Shown one piece after another: positions 34,119 through 48,270 of a DNA stretch of 64,000 nucleotides; position 1 is the stretch's first letter, and every line of letters starts with the position of its first letter. The stretch lies in assembly GCA_028554755.1 (NCBI GenBank), contig JAPTOF010000006.1:5016501-5080500 (forward strand), read 5' to 3'. The position numbers and the translations under genes were made by a program. Under the pieces are notes generated by a model. It was given only the letters and a program-made list of their open reading frames with translations. It ran no database searches and was not told the origin of the DNA. Source of the stretch: Cordia subcordata (taxonomy: Eukaryota; Streptophyta; Magnoliopsida; Boraginales; Cordiaceae).

Positions 34119-34127
34119 TTTTATATA
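34119..34127 (-). promoter_or_regulatory. TATA box on the minus strand
   Basis: GGCTATATAAAACC reads on the minus strand, close to the plant consensus (TATATAAA in a GC-rich setting). It would start transcription near 34090 towards the ORF at 33976-33518. No other minus-strand gene start is near. Confidence 0.5.
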
Positions 34128-34130
34128 GCC

Positions 34131-36063
34131 AGCCTTTTTGGCCAACTAACTAGACCAGCAGTGGCACTTTTGTTCACACCATTCCCTGATTTTGTTATCT
34201 TATTGTAGTAATTTTTCGTAGCAGAGCTGTACAGTAACAAAAGTTTCATACATCATACTCTTTATTGCCTGATAGTTAAAAGGCTCTTAAGCATAAATAT
34301 AAAACAACTCTTTAACGTTTTTTCATTTCATTGTAGCTGCAAAGTAGAGAAGCCAGTATGGACCTAATGTTAGGCACTGCAGCGTCACCCAATTCCAGAT
34401 TTAAAATCTTCTGCACTCTAATTAGAGACATTACAATCTATAGGCAATCAATTTTAAAGCTCATAAAAGGGAGAAGTTGCAACACTTGCACAATATTTAA
34501 GTATTGAAAAACTGGGAAAGGGTGTCTAAGGCTAGAGGTGACATATCCAAGTAGAACCCATCGCCCTGTTACTTGTTCGTCATGTCCTCTCTCTCCCGGC
34601 ATGAGAATTCATCCATCACCAAGTGATTTTCATCCTGTACATGCGAGTGCAAACATGTAGACTGACACTCACAAGTATATTCTTTTTTCATGTATGTGGA
34701 TTATAATTATTCATTTTAAGTTACCCTTCACATACACGACATCCTCACTTTGGCAAATAACACAGCAATGAAAACTGAGAAATTGATAGCAGCATGTATG
34801 TTCTAAGATGAAACACACAGTTTTTCTATTGCTTCCGTTCACTCTTCTGAATTCTGTAACAAAGCAGATTCCACTTCGGTTAGCAATAGCATACTTACCA
34901 AGAAGTGTCATATTTGAGATCTAGCCTTTCATGGAATTATATAGGTCTCTTCAATCATTTCTCTACATGCTGTCACCAGCAGGAAACAACACAATCTATA
35001 GAACGAAGAAAAAGTAGAATCAAAGATTTAAGAATTCTAGTTGCTTGAATGTGAGGTATGTATGTGGATAAGGTGAAATGAGGGGAAAGGGAACCTAGAA
35101 AACTTTTTCAGAATATACAACCTGACAACATTTTGTAGGCATACTGCATCAAGCAGCAAATTACAGACTGGAATTTGGTGCTTGTTGTATATTACCAGGA
35201 ATTTCTCCAGCAATATCAAGTGGCAACTAAGAGAGACATCCAAGAACCTAATCAGATATTTGGCAATGGTAGCTACAAATTTGTTGCAAATGATAATTTA
35301 GTGTACTTCACTGGATACTTGGGGAATGAAAATTAGATAGCTAACAAAAAGAATGATAAAAAATTCAAAACTCCACTCGATAAAGATGCAAAAGGAAAGA
35401 TCCTACCATGCTCATTGTCCCATAATCATGAAGCATGGTTTGATTGAATCCCTTGAGAATGATATTGTCCGTCCTACACTTCATAACATTTCAGGCAGAG
35501 CTTAGCACAACAAAATTGATGGTTTATCAAAAAGCAGACCTACTTGGATTTCTACGGTATACCTCCTTGCCATTTCTTGTAGTTGAGCTGTGAGCAAAAT
35601 TGCGGAATCACCTGTTAACAGAAAATTAAGATGACAACAAACAATACAATTGAATCATCTTACATTAGATTAATAACTTACAAAGAAGGTGACCCGATAA
35701 ACTCAAATGTTCTGCTGCAAAGTAGAAAGATATTCGAGTCTTCTTTTCTGCCAATTTCCTCACAAAGGCTTACAATGTCAACTTAATAAAATAAAAACTA
35801 AAAAGTTCAGAAACTCTAAGAAAAGATCATCTAAAACAAAAATGCCATTGAAATTCTCATGATTTGTTACAATGAATATTATCTGGAATTCATAAACAAT
35901 GAGGGCTTTCTAATAATTTAAGTATACAAAAAGAATGGCCATAATTACAAGAGCCGGTTGGCCTGGACATGTCTTAAGCTAAGCAGTTTCCCCAAACAAG
36001 AAAAGATATCTCTGATCTAAAAAGTTTAAATAATCCACAAGAATGTACAATTTACATTCACAA
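34131..36063. other. 3' flank of the large minus-strand gene, no supported gene
   Basis: Contains only short open frames without family resemblance. The part nearest 36063 is probably the 3' untranslated region of the 36-46 kb gene. About 34300-35700 is moderately AT-rich unique DNA in which I see nothing definite. Confidence 0.5.
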
Positions 36064-39000
36064 TCAAAACATATTTAACTCTGAAAGGTCATCCATAGGT
36101 ATCTCAAGGCCCACGGAATCATGGTCTTGCAAGCCATCCACATCAAAGTTGAACCAATTATTCAGATCCTGAGGCCCACCAAGGTCAGATACTACACCTA
36201 GTTCATCTATTGCATCTATGTCATTCAGCGGTAAGTTGGTGAAGCCCATTGGTTCCTTCTTGTCCTTCGAAGATTCAGGAGGCAGATTGCCAGATGACAT
36301 CAAATTAACATCTCTTTTCCTGTTCCCATTATCGATGATGGGTTCTGCAGAACCACTGCCATATACGGCATGTGTTGGTTCCATGAATTTGTTAACATAT
36401 CCATTTCCTGATGTGGAAAGCTGAGCTGTTTTCTGCTTTGGCTTTGTTTTCGTCTTGCGCTCGCCCTTAGAATTACCCAGTGAGCGCGCACCTTTGGCAA
36501 CACCATTTTTCGTTAAAGTATCCCTATCCCTTTCACTCCTTTTCCCTTTGGCACCACCCAAGAGACTGCTGCCAAGACTTGATCTAAAGGCAGCACTCCC
36601 AACATCATCAAGCAGTACTTCCTTTTTCTTTCCTCTGTTTAAAATTGGGCCATGTTTAGCAAAAGTTTGATCTGATTGATGCCCACAAGGTTCAAATCCA
36701 TCTAATGAACCCCTCTCACCAGTACCAGGAAAGGATGCATGGGTCAAAGGATCTGCTTTGTCAACAGGTGGAGGTACAGCAAATATGATGTCACGGAGTG
36801 CAGGCTCCTTGAAGCAACTCACTCCAGATTCCTCAAATTTCCAACATCTTGCAATGGTTCTCTTTGCAAAAGCCAATGCAATTTGCTTTGACACCTTGGG
36901 AATCCCAAGTTTACTGGCAAGACTTCCTCGAGTAGCCTGTAAAATTTTTCCACAAGATAATTCAGCAATTACGATCTAACTGAAGAAATTGGAGCTCTCC
37001 ATTCAGAGACAAACCCACCTAATAATGCTTTTTATTAATTAAATTCACGTGAAGCATTACAAATTTTATGATCATATGATTTACAAGATGTCTCAGTCTT
37101 GTCAACAATCAAATATTGTATGTGGAGTTGGTTATGATTAGACTTCTAAATGGCAGCAAAATTGAAAAGAGTACCACAAGCAACCAGCTTATAAGTCCAA
37201 AAATTTTTTAAGCATCAACTATTGGACCATGGTCATTTGCTAGTGCAAACTTTTTCGAGCAAATTCCCCATTCCACCCCCTAGCCAAGGGACAGCCTAAA
37301 ATGAACAAGGAAAAACTATGAAAAACATAAGATACCTAACATTTACAAGGACTTTAACTTAAACTCTTACGAGACATTAAAATATTGTAACATGAGAAAA
37401 TGCAAATAATCAAGTAAGGCCAAAGCTAACAATCTTCATTTAGACATAAGTTTCCTTGCCATTATCAAGACTGCAAAAGTGATTAATATTTGCAAATTAA
37501 ATAGCCAGCTGATATTTAGCATGTACACCTGCAACTCTGTGAAGATTCTACAAATTCAAATTGACAAAGAAGGGGGGAACAGGGAGGAGTTAGACACAAA
37601 AGAGGACAAGAAACCGAGAAGAGACAAGAATTTCCTGCAGGCACTTCAACAGCTACAGATTCTTTACTTTTTGAGTTTCAAAGTAAATTTAAACTTCATC
37701 ACAACATTTACAACCTGATGAAAAAGCTACTGGTAATAACTTTAAAGTTTTCCATCAAATCAAATACCATGATGACAATGTTGACTACACATGATTAGTA
37801 AGCAGGCTTCAGCTAACTTGCCTTTACAATTTTCAACTTAATCGTCATGACAAGGTTAATTATGCAATCAATGAGCATCATCTCATTCATCAAATGATAT
37901 AGGTGAAAGATTAGAAGTCCTCCATTCTATCTTGCTTTGAAAAATTAATTGGTTATAACAGCTTTTGGGCAAGTTTACTTTTCAACCAGCAAGTTAAACA
38001 CAAGAACATTTGCATCAAGGATTGTTAATCGTAAGAGGCTGATATACACAGCCTTGTTTTGTCTTAAGGGTACATTGTTAATGATGTCATTTAAGAGATA
38101 TATGTACTTCAAAAGACGACTAAAGGTTCAAGCTCTCTGAGGGACACTAGAAGCCTAATTTTGCACTTTTTTCTTCTTTTTTTATGATTTGTGAAGCCAT
38201 CTCAGGCGATTAAGCCTCCGGCACATGTATAAGATCATCGCCGCACCTTTAATTTTGTGCCACTTAAAACACTATAGCTAAAGAAGACAAGTACATCAAA
38301 CAGAACAATTACCAGGAGCTTTTTGTAAGCCAATTCAACAAGTCTGTTCATCGCAATATGCTCCAAGTCCCTGCAAAATAACCAATCAGCAATTATCTCA
38401 AAAATGAATCATATTTAACTGATTGTGAACATGGTTAAATTAGGAAATCATAATGTTCAAGAAAGAGGGAGGGCCAGAAAGAAAGTGAAAATGTTTACCC
38501 CTCATCCTTGTCCTTCCCCTCTTGAATCACTTCATGCATCTTATCCAGGCACATCCTTTTTTGGCCAGACTACAAGAGGCACCATAGGATTGCAAGCAAC
38601 AAACTAAGTTCAGTAAGATGTGGAAAGAAGTGGAAGCAGCAACAGTTGAAAAGGAGAGTTTCATTATTTTCCTTCTTCTGGGAAGGGGAAGGGGAGATCC
38701 ATGTAAATATGCTACCCCTCTTTTCCTCTATATAGGGCAATAGAATAGATATAAGCAGAAATGAGAAACAGGGAAAGATCACAAAGAATATATAAAAAGT
38801 GTTTATAGAATGACCTGTTGAAAAAGTTCTCTCTGCAGCTGCACAATTTCTTGGTTGATCACTTCATCCTCTTTATCATGCAAACCAGGCTGTATTAAGG
38901 CATCAAATGAGACAGTCAAAAGAGGATAAGATATATAATAAAGTAGCAGATATTCCTAATGAAATAGTATCCGACTGACACCCGCCATCCATACAAGTCT

Positions 39001-42000
39001 TTTTCTCAATTATTAATTAAGTTCAAAAACTATTATTGGGATGTCATTATCATTGAAATGTGAAAAGGGACATTTACAAAGTTCCATAATGAGGGGAACA
39101 GGAAATCATAAGCTTGAAAGAATAAGAAATAAACTTGAAAGAAGCTGTAGAAAAAGAAGTAACACGTACCACAGTATCAGGATATAATCCAATACTCCGC
39201 AGCTCAAGCAAGAGTTTGTCTTCAAATCGCATTTGCGCATATTGACAATCACACAAGGAAACATGAACACCATTGTCCTGCAAACTTTTTGGTCCATCAC
39301 AATCACTATGAGAAAATCCATCCAATACCTCAACATTGGAATGCACATATCCACTGTCTTCTTGCAATAATTCACCATTGCAAGGAGGATCTGGGGCATT
39401 AGGGATCATACTGTAGGCACCATATCCATTGCATGACAAGAAACTGCTTGTACTACAATTTTTCTGCATTTGCAGACCAACTTTTAGTTGACGTTCAAAC
39501 TCCAACCTATCCCTAACTTTATTTTCATAATCAACATCGAAATGTGTTTGATCAGGTGAGTTCCTTGGAATATTTTGATGTGGCATGCATATTCTCCCTC
39601 CACTATCTTCAAGTTCTTCGAGGTCATCTTCTATGATGAGAGCTGATAATACTCTTTGGTAAAGTGGAGTCATTTCGTCAAATATTCTGCCTGACTCTAC
39701 TCCTGCAAATGATATGGAATTCTGAAACTGATCTACAAGCTCCCCTTTAGTGAAGGAGTCTTTACCTTCCAATCTGTTTTGCGTATGCCTATTTCTCTCG
39801 CCAAAAAGGGTGTCCAAAACAGGAATCTTTTCATGCACGTGATCATCCTAGAATGCAAGAGTAATTTAGAAATATCCAATGAAGCAAATACATATATGAC
39901 AGACATAAAGAAATTTGTTATATTCCACTCCTTTCGTAAAGATAGTAGCAACAAATTGTACAAGAATGCACACAAAACGGATCAGACAGTTCCTGCCACA
40001 GAAAAATATAATAAGAAGCAAATTGGCCATGGAAGAGGGGCAGGCAGAAGTTAAGACAAATACTGTCGCGACAGGAAAGCATAAAAACAAAGAATCATCA
40101 AACTTAAAAAGCGAACAGATGAAAATTGACTTGACCATGAAAGAGATAACCTTTTCTCTTTTTTTTCTTTTTGAAAAGAAAGCAAGGAAAATGGTAACTT
40201 CTGGATGTTGAAATGATAAGCTCATTTTTTTTAAGCATCCAATTCCTGAGAGGCTGCATCTCTGAAGGGTGACCAGAACTGGAAATAAATCAGAAGAAAC
40301 AAAATTGCAATGAAACAAGGCAGAAACAATAGGAGAGGTTAGGGGTCCAAGGTTATGGCCAGACAAAAGAAACTGGGGAAGGAAGACCATGAATTAATAA
40401 GCCAGAGGAACATGGTTCTCATGCTGCCTCAGAACACATGGTTTTTCCTGTAGGTGAGAAGTAAATAAAGAAGAAATAATTTCCATGTGAATGGGGAGAT
40501 AAAGAGAGGTCCCACATGAATATTCACACACACACACACACCCCGAGACTCATAGCTCTGGTGCATCAAGAAACATGCCTTGTTAAAAGAGAGAAAAGCA
40601 AGGTGAAAAGGAAAATAGCTATGAGATGACAGTCCTCCAGAACAATAATAATGATGCAACTTTGCAGGCATACGGTTTCAATTCATACCATAATATCATT
40701 CCTTTCACCAAACAAATGAGAGAGACTCTCATGATAATCCTCTGCTACTTTTAGCTGAATCACAAGGATCAAAAAGTGGGGGATGTAAATATCAAAGAAA
40801 ATTATCTGAAATGCAAAATAAATGAAAGCAGGTCAACAATAAGAGTTCTAGTATCACTGTCCTGTTCAGTACCTGTTGTGATAAGTACGATTTTTTTCCT
40901 GTACTCAGAGGAGCAAATGACGGCTCAACTTTCTTCCAAAATACACTTGAACAGGCAAGAGCTGGATGATGAATGGCATTAATCATCTTAGAGAAAGTAA
41001 TATAATCTTCAAAATTCAATACAAATTGAAACTTCTAGGTGAGACATACAATTGGAATTATAAGCCAAATTGGCAGCTGCAATGAGCTCCTCTCGATCAT
41101 CATCTAATTCCCCTGCTATTCACAGAAAAACAACTTAATCATGCAATTTCTGAGACTTTGAAAAAGCAAAGATCATTGGAGACGTCTGATATCTCAAAGA
41201 TTGCAGGAATGTGCTAAAGTTCCATGTCATATGTTTAATAGACCAAGGGATCTCCCAAACATGATAGGGAAAAACAGGGGGGGAAAAAAGTACTCAGCAG
41301 CTTAACAGTCAAAATGGCTAGAAGGGAGGGCACACACTTGGTGCCCCAATATACAGAGATTCGAAATAATAAAAGTAAAGTTATGGCCTGAGAGAATGTG
41401 GAAATCAACGTACATAATCTCAAGTATATAAATGAATTTCACCAACATACCAGTGAAATCTGGGGAGCCACCATTAGCAGGCCCAAAACGAGAAAAACCT
41501 TTGCGATCTGATAGCTTCTTCAATGGACGACCTGACTTACTGCCACAACCAATTTAAAATTATCATCAGCAAAAGAAGAGTAATATTCAAGTAGAATTGA
41601 AACGTCCAGTAAAAAATTCAGCACCTTCCATTTTTATCAGAACCAGGCCTTACGCTTCGCAGTGGCTTGTTAACAGCTGCATTATCCAATTTCTCCCTGA
41701 TGGGTGAAATGCTAGCCCTGGAGACTGATGAGACCCTCCCACTCCGACCTTGTCTCCGCACCCCATCAGCAACTTCTTCTTTAATCAGTAATTTATTCTT
41801 CTTCCCAAGAATGGCAGAGTGACCAACATTTGGGACATTGTTAATTGTTTTGTCCTCCACTTCATTGATGCCTATACCTTTCTCTTTTGTTCTGCTTAAC
41901 CCTGCACCAGATTCTTCACTTTCAGATAATCTGGCTGGTGAGGAAACATTTTCAGTTTTGACCTTAATATTCTGAGTTGCAGAGGCTGCATTCTTGGATA

Positions 42001-45000
42001 GAACAGAACCGTTGGCCCCACTGGTGGTCAATCTAGCACCAAACTCAGAAGGAGAACACCCTTCAGATGACAATTGTACTTCATCGTGATTTGACACGGG
42101 AGAAACGAGATTGGCTCTTCTAGTGCGAGAAATCTTTTGTGGCCTCTGACCAACCCACTGGGTAATAGGAGGAGAGGATGATCCAGTGGGTAGAGTTCGC
42201 TTGCGACTGTTGACACCACCAATAGATGGGTTTTTGACTGCACCAGGTGAGAGTTCCCAGCTCTCCAGTGTTCCGCGTGTTATGTTAGATGCTGTATTCG
42301 TTAGTGCTGTACAGCCACTCCGTGGTGCTCTTGACGCCTTTCCTTTTGTTACAGGACTAGGACAAATATTATGGTTTTCTTCACGGATATTCAACCTGCA
42401 GAAGAGATAAGGATATACCATCACCAGAAAACAAAATTAAGAAAATAATGCTTTTAAAACAAACAAAATCAATAGGTTACAAGTTAAAGCTAAAAAGTGT
42501 AATGCTAGAAAACAATTTAATTCTTAGAATCAAGTGAACTTATTATCCCCTTTCTAAGGGGTGGGAATGAGAGGAGCACATATGAATAATGACATACTTG
42601 ATGCTTGCTTTTGGTAGAGGCCGTTCCTTGTTCAAACCAGAAGCTACATCCCTAGAAAGAACAGGCCTTTCCTGTTCATTCTTATGCACAGCTCGAGCAT
42701 TAGCACTAGCCGGTAATGAAGCACCATCAGACTTATTCGTGCCACCAGCAACACTACAACTTCCTGATCTGTAAATCGCGTTTATTACCAACAAAACAGT
42801 TATTGTTATATCTTCTTGTAATAATAAACGGAGAAACAGAAATCATCCATTTTCAAAATAAGATTGTTTCTTCGCAGCCATGAAAATAAACAATATATGA
42901 TAGTACCGCAACTATCCCAGAAGAAGAAATAGATTACACCCAAAAAAAAAAAAAGAAGTCGTCAAAATTAAGATATTTAAGTATGTGTTAGTCAAATTCT
43001 TTTCAAACCCAAATGTAACATCAAGCACAGGAGAGTGTTCAGTCAACTTTGATGACACTCTCTCAGTCCCTTGGTCTCTTCCTCTCTCTTTCTTTATTTG
43101 ATAATACATTCTAGAGTTCACTTTTTAGCTGTCTAAATGCAGTCATGTTTGCCATATCCCATCTCTAATTAACATCTGAACAGGGCACACTGAGCAGAAT
43201 GTTGGTGACTAAATTTTTTATAAACTTTGACTTAGGCAAGAACCTTAATTTATAGGAATTATTCACCTAAACATTGATTCAAGAACAACTTCAAATGGAT
43301 AGATAAACGTCCAGAAATGATACCGCTACAATACGATACTACAACAGCCATGCTGGCAAAGCAATTACCTCAAACCCTGGGAATCACAAGATTGAACACC
43401 TGGCTCACCACTAAGCTTGTGGTGTATAGTTCTTTTAAGTTCAGCATCGTTATCGTTAGGTCTTGAACAGACTGCACCAACTGAACGTTTTCTCTTCATC
43501 TTTTTGTCCCAACTTTCCCCTCCAATGGGCAACCTGCGAATCTTCTCCTCAGCAACATCAGGATCCGCATTATTATCTTTAAGCCTATCCCGATCTTTTG
43601 TTACTGTCAAAGGCTGCCTTGGGAAGCCATTATTCCGAAAGTCTGCCTGAAAATACATGAAAGCCCGCAACAAGTTAGAAAATCAAGCTAATAGAAACAA
43701 TAATCGTTCTCCAGACATGCAAGTTAGAACCGCTGTGATCTATAAATGACGTGAATAATAATGTTCTTAGCAAGAAGAATAAGTATGACAAGCAATACTG
43801 AAAATATAGCAAAGCATAAGAAATTCGATTATGAAGGATAAGAGAATTTGTAAATGGATTTGAATTGCACCGCTTGCCACATGTAAAGGAGTTTATGCCT
43901 TCAATATTCCACTGCCCAATAACACAAAAGAGGAGACTGGGGAACCAAGAATCCCCTGCCCCCAAATTGCTGTCTATAACTCAAGCAATTGATTTTTGTG
44001 GTACATTTAATTTCACTGAAATGGTTGATCATTCATGTATCATAACTTGTTTATTATATGTTAATCTCCCACGTTACATTCTGGAATTTAAAAGTCTTAC
44101 TTGGCCAAAATAAGCTCACTTTATTTGTCACCAACTGTCTACTAGCTTGCTTCTAGATTTCTTAGTTCCTAATTGATCAAGTTGAACAATAGTAACCTGT
44201 TCTTTTCTAATCTTTCTACGAAAGGGTTAGCATAATGTCTTGGAGAAATTCTTTTCACTTTTTCTTTTGATAGAAGAAAGCAAGTTAGATTTCAAAACCT
44301 ATTGAATTTACTCTGGACATTGTAATTTTAATTACTTGTGATTGACTGATTGTGAAGATTCTCAAAGATGATATCTGCTCTTTTATTATGAAAACAGTGA
44401 TAATTGTACAGTATATTTTGATTTTATGTCACTGCTCATGCAAATAATGTACAAGTTACTGATTTCTTAAATTTTACAATAAAATGTGCTTCCTAATGTA
44501 TTTAGTTCTTTCAAATCTTGCATGCTCATAAGAAAAGTAGCAAAAGTATAGAAAAGAAAACTAGGAGGGTTCCTCTGCACCTCCCAAAAGAACTAACCAA
44601 CCTTCATCAACAAAGAAACAAACATTCAAGATCTCTTCGATACAACCTAACTTCTGTATCCCTTACAAACTATAGATGCAGTATTCACCTCATAAATGGA
44701 TGTAAAATATGATGCATGATCTCTATCAAGTAATTTCAGCATCAAAAAGAGAAAATAAGGCAGAAAAAAATGAGAGAAAAGCCAAGCTCTCAAGTCCAGA
44801 GAGCCATGGAGGACAGATAAAAGAGATGTTCAGTCTAGGCAGTCTTGATAACTTTCAAAACAGAGAAAAGCTTCAGAACATCATTATAAAGGAAGGAGAT
44901 CACCAACTTGGCCACCGTAAAGGACTAACGAGAACATTAGTCATAAATGACTACATAAGAAGACATAACTCAAGCTTATGGAACAATAAATCAAAAACAA

Positions 45001-46097
45001 ACAAAATAACAACATTGAGAACACGACAAGAACCAAACTGAAGGGTCCAAATTACAAACCCGAGTTTCTGCCACTGATGTCCGTACACGCTTATTCAGAA
45101 TTACATTCTTAGGCCGGTCCTCGAATTTTGGAGATACAAGTTCTGAAGGGCTTCGATGAATCTGACTTCCCATTTTCAAGTTTGAGGCACCTGATCGATC
45201 GTTACTTAACAGCTCATTGCGCTGCTGCTTCTTGGAAGTCATGGCTTCAAAATATCTGTTTAGTTTATGCAAGTGTTCATCCAACTTTTTTGCTCTACCA
45301 CTAGCCAGAAAGAAAGGGAACCATGTTCAGTGAGTGTCAGCAAATCCCAGAGCTATAAGCTAATCCATTCAGAATTTCACATCAAAGGTCAATTTTGACC
45401 CTATAGTACTACTAGCACAAAGATGTCAATATCCTATATCACATCCAGGGAGACGCAGATAATAGACTTATTCTAGATACCAAGCCACATCTTATAAATA
45501 TCATATCTTATGAATATCCTAACTATGAGGAAAAATAATGGAACACTGAGATACATTTTCCTCACCTGCCACATCTTTGTCTTTCTTCTTCCATTTTAGT
45601 TCTTTGTTTGCAAAGGGATTAGGGGCATTTAAGCAATATCAGATTTATCTCAGATAGAAGAAATGAAAATGTGAAAACCTTGCTTTAACACAGGTATCTG
45701 CAACACTAGCTCTGAAGCGCTTTAATTCCTCCGTAACCACTGGAGGTGATGCCTTTAAATGAGCAGCACCAAAAGAATTGTCCTCTGAGCTGCTTCCAAC
45801 TGAAAAACCCAGTGCCCTTCTTAGTTCACCTGCCTTTGTATATTTTTGGTCACCAAATACAATTGGCTCCAGCATTAGACATTGTGATAATGGTGGCATA
45901 TCCCCCGTCCCTGTAACACTTCCTCGAGATGCACCCTTCCCAGAACCAAACATCCGGGAGTCATTACTCTCTCTGAAGCTTCCAGACCTATCAAAACTGG
46001 GACCAGAATAACTCCCTCTCTGTCCATTTGGATAGTTGCCTCCAAACCCCGAGTCAGGACTCGCTGAACTTAATTCGAATCTACCATTTCCAGCCAT
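36064..46097 (-). CDS. Large nuclear protein, At4g29790/At2g19390 type (possible ADA3-like SAGA subunit)
   Basis: Fourteen coding exons: 46097-45679, 45300-45060, 43646-43369, 42768-42598, 42395-41625, 41539-41451, 41112-41050, 40961-40873, 40754-40689, 39847-39170, 38889-38815, 38569-38499, 38370-38313 and 36936-36064. All have GT/AG borders and the phase holds to the stop, giving 1313 residues. It opens MAGNGRFELSSASPDSGF, which with the overall composition I recognise from the plant family annotated as serine/arginine repetitive matrix-like. A basic nuclear signal KKMKRKR is at 268-274. The middle is Ser/Thr/Lys-rich and disordered. About residues 650-1025 (ELDDDREELIAAANLAYNSN, FWKKVEPSFAPL, MCLDKMHEVIQEGKDKDEGD, HIAMNRLVELAYKKLL) form the conserved, helical part. 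The tail is acidic (DDLSELNMF). From memory, the Arabidopsis homologues have been proposed as ADA3-like members of the SAGA acetyltransferase complex; I am unsure of that. The ATG is preceded by an untranslated exon. Confidence 0.88.
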
Positions 46098-47160
46098 CCG
46101 TGGAACTTAATAATGATAATTCATGTCCACAGAGACCTGTCCCGTTGAGAAACTGATAGAATTGAAATCAGCAGTTTCCGAGGATATAACCTATTGAATT
46201 GTAGAGAAAAAAGAAAATTGAGTTCAAATCAGCAAAAATCAGTTAATACCAGAATGCCAGTTCTCCAATAACTATCATACACTGATATCCACCTATTATT
46301 CTCTTAACATGCCAGCCTCCAATGATAAAACATCAACTAGAAATATTTCTATATCCATATTCACTGAAAGCAGTTAACGCAGCCTCTATTGATAAAACAC
46401 CAAGTAGAGACGTCTATATACCCATACTTCCTCAAAGCAGTTAATTTTCTCAAGAAATTTTACTAGAATAGCCCAGATCAAACTTCCTCTTAAAACGCCC
46501 AATAATGAACCTTGAATTCTTGAATTGCAGGTAAAGTGTTTGACTTTAATGATCAAGAGGACTAATATTTCTAAATAGAACTGATTTTTAAACAATATTA
46601 AACGTCCAATTTCTGAAGTTGAACAATCATTAGCTAATCATAATTCAGTAAAAATTCTACTCACAGAATTAAACTAGAAAAGCAAATAAATAAATCAAAC
46701 CACAATGCCTGCTAATATAGAACCTTTACCACTAAAAATATAAACTTTGACCAAATTGCCAGCATTCAAGCAGCTAAAATTCAGAAACGTCAAGCATTGA
46801 AGAGCCAGCAAATTTCGCACAAAATCGACGTTGTATTAATCGAATTAAGCAAATTAAACTAAAATCGAACTTGAATTGACGAAATATTTATCAATTTAGA
46901 CATCAAACACTTCAACTATCTATCAAACCCTATTAGGGTTTATAAAAAAAGTACCAGCACGCGCGCAATTCAACGACTCCTCAGAAGAAACAATTCAATC
47001 CAACGGCTAGAAGTTGATCAACAATCGATAGCGCGACCTGCATTCGTCGATCGATTGACGGGATCGTAGAGAGAGAAAGAGATGTTAAGAGTGTGTAGAG
47101 AGAAACAAAGACAGCGTCAGCGTGTCTGTAGAGAGAGAAAGTACTTTGGTTGCGTAATAT
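46098..47160 (-). promoter_or_regulatory. 5' leader, leader intron and promoter of the large nuclear gene
   Basis: On the minus strand an acceptor-like GGGACAG|GTCTCTGTGG lies about 35 bp before the ATG, so a leader intron is likely. The first exon probably includes the CT/GA-rich stretch at about 47060-47140 (GAGAGAGAAAGAGATG on the plus strand), typical of housekeeping plant promoters without a clear TATA box. Start site and intron donor are not determined. Confidence 0.5.
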
Positions 47161-47498
47161 TATTGGCTCTCGATTATTATTTTTTTATTTTTTCTTTATT
47201 CTATTCTCTTTTTGGGTTTTTGCTCTTTTTTTCCCCTTTAATTGAATGAAGCATGCTGGTTCTTTCTTTTAACCTTTTTTTTTTTTTCTTTTTGCGCGGG
47301 AGAGGGACCCGCTAAATTTAAGTTAAACAAGTTTTCAGGAGAAACTAAATTATAGGCCCCTTCTTGGTTGGATACTATGTTAGCTCCACGATGTGTGATC
47401 TTTTTATGACAAACTCGTCTTAGATTAGATTTTGTTTTATCTTTCCATAAGAAAAACTCATCTTAGATTGGAATTGAATATGTAGTAATATAGATTAA
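47161..47498. other. Short intergenic segment
   Basis: T-rich promoter-distal DNA, then two similar blocks, AACTCGTCTTAGATTAGATT and AACTCATCTTAGATTGGAAT, near 47413 and 47455. There is no gene. Confidence 0.5.
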
Positions 47499-48270
47499 GG
47501 GCCTGTTCAGTTCAATTAGCAGATTAAGTAGCGGATAACTGTTTGAGTAGCAGATAACAATTTGGATAGTAAATAACTATTATGTTTTAGCGATTAGCGT
47601 ATAGCTGTTTCACTAGCGAATTGTTTTAGATGTGTTTCATAAAACTAGTTATTGGGGTAGCTAGCGAATGCAGAATGACAAAAAAAGACATCCGTATCAA
47701 GTTATTATTGTTGTGATGATGATGATAATAATAATAATAAATTATTATTAATAAAATAATTAAGATATTTATTTTATAATTAAATATATTTTTCTTAAAA
47801 TAATATTTTATTAATAAAGCATAATAAAATTAATTTTATTAATATTATAATCAAATACTTTTATTATAGAAATATTTTAATTGATTGAAATTTTATATTT
47901 TTGAAAAAATAATGAATGGACGAATAAGGCCTATACTTTTTAATATATTTTGATATGGATAGAGTTTCAAATAATTTTTTGTGTTATTTTGTATTTATAT
48001 TCGTGAAAGAAAATATAAAAACGTAAACAAAATTGGATAGATGGTACAATTACCAAAAATATGTTAGAAAGAGAGTAGTATTATCAAAAAAACGTTAAAC
48101 ACTAAACTCTATTTTGAAACGTTAATAATATTAGCTTTTCATAAACACTATTTAAAATAAAAACTCTACTTAAAACACTGTTTTACCGAACAACCAAAAT
48201 AGAAGAAAGTAGTGTTTTGACTTGGTCAGGACATTAAACACTACTTAAAACAATATTGCCGAACAGGGCC
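47499..48270. mobile_element. Non-autonomous PIF/Harbinger-like element, copy 2 (772 bp)
   Basis: TAA lies at both ends (47496-47498 and 48271-48273). The termini are GGGCCTGTTCAGTTCAATTA and, reverse-complemented, GGGCCCTGTTCGGCAATATT-like (right end GCCGAACAGGGCC). It is collinear with the copy at 23207-24032, and slightly shorter through indels in the GAT/AAT microsatellite. It has no transposase. Confidence 0.85.

Noticed and set aside
39779..40390. Antisense and alternative frames of 90-174 residues at 39.8-40.4 kb
   Set aside because: They overlap an intron and exon of the large minus-strand gene and have no domain; Phe/Leu-rich composition fits intron DNA.
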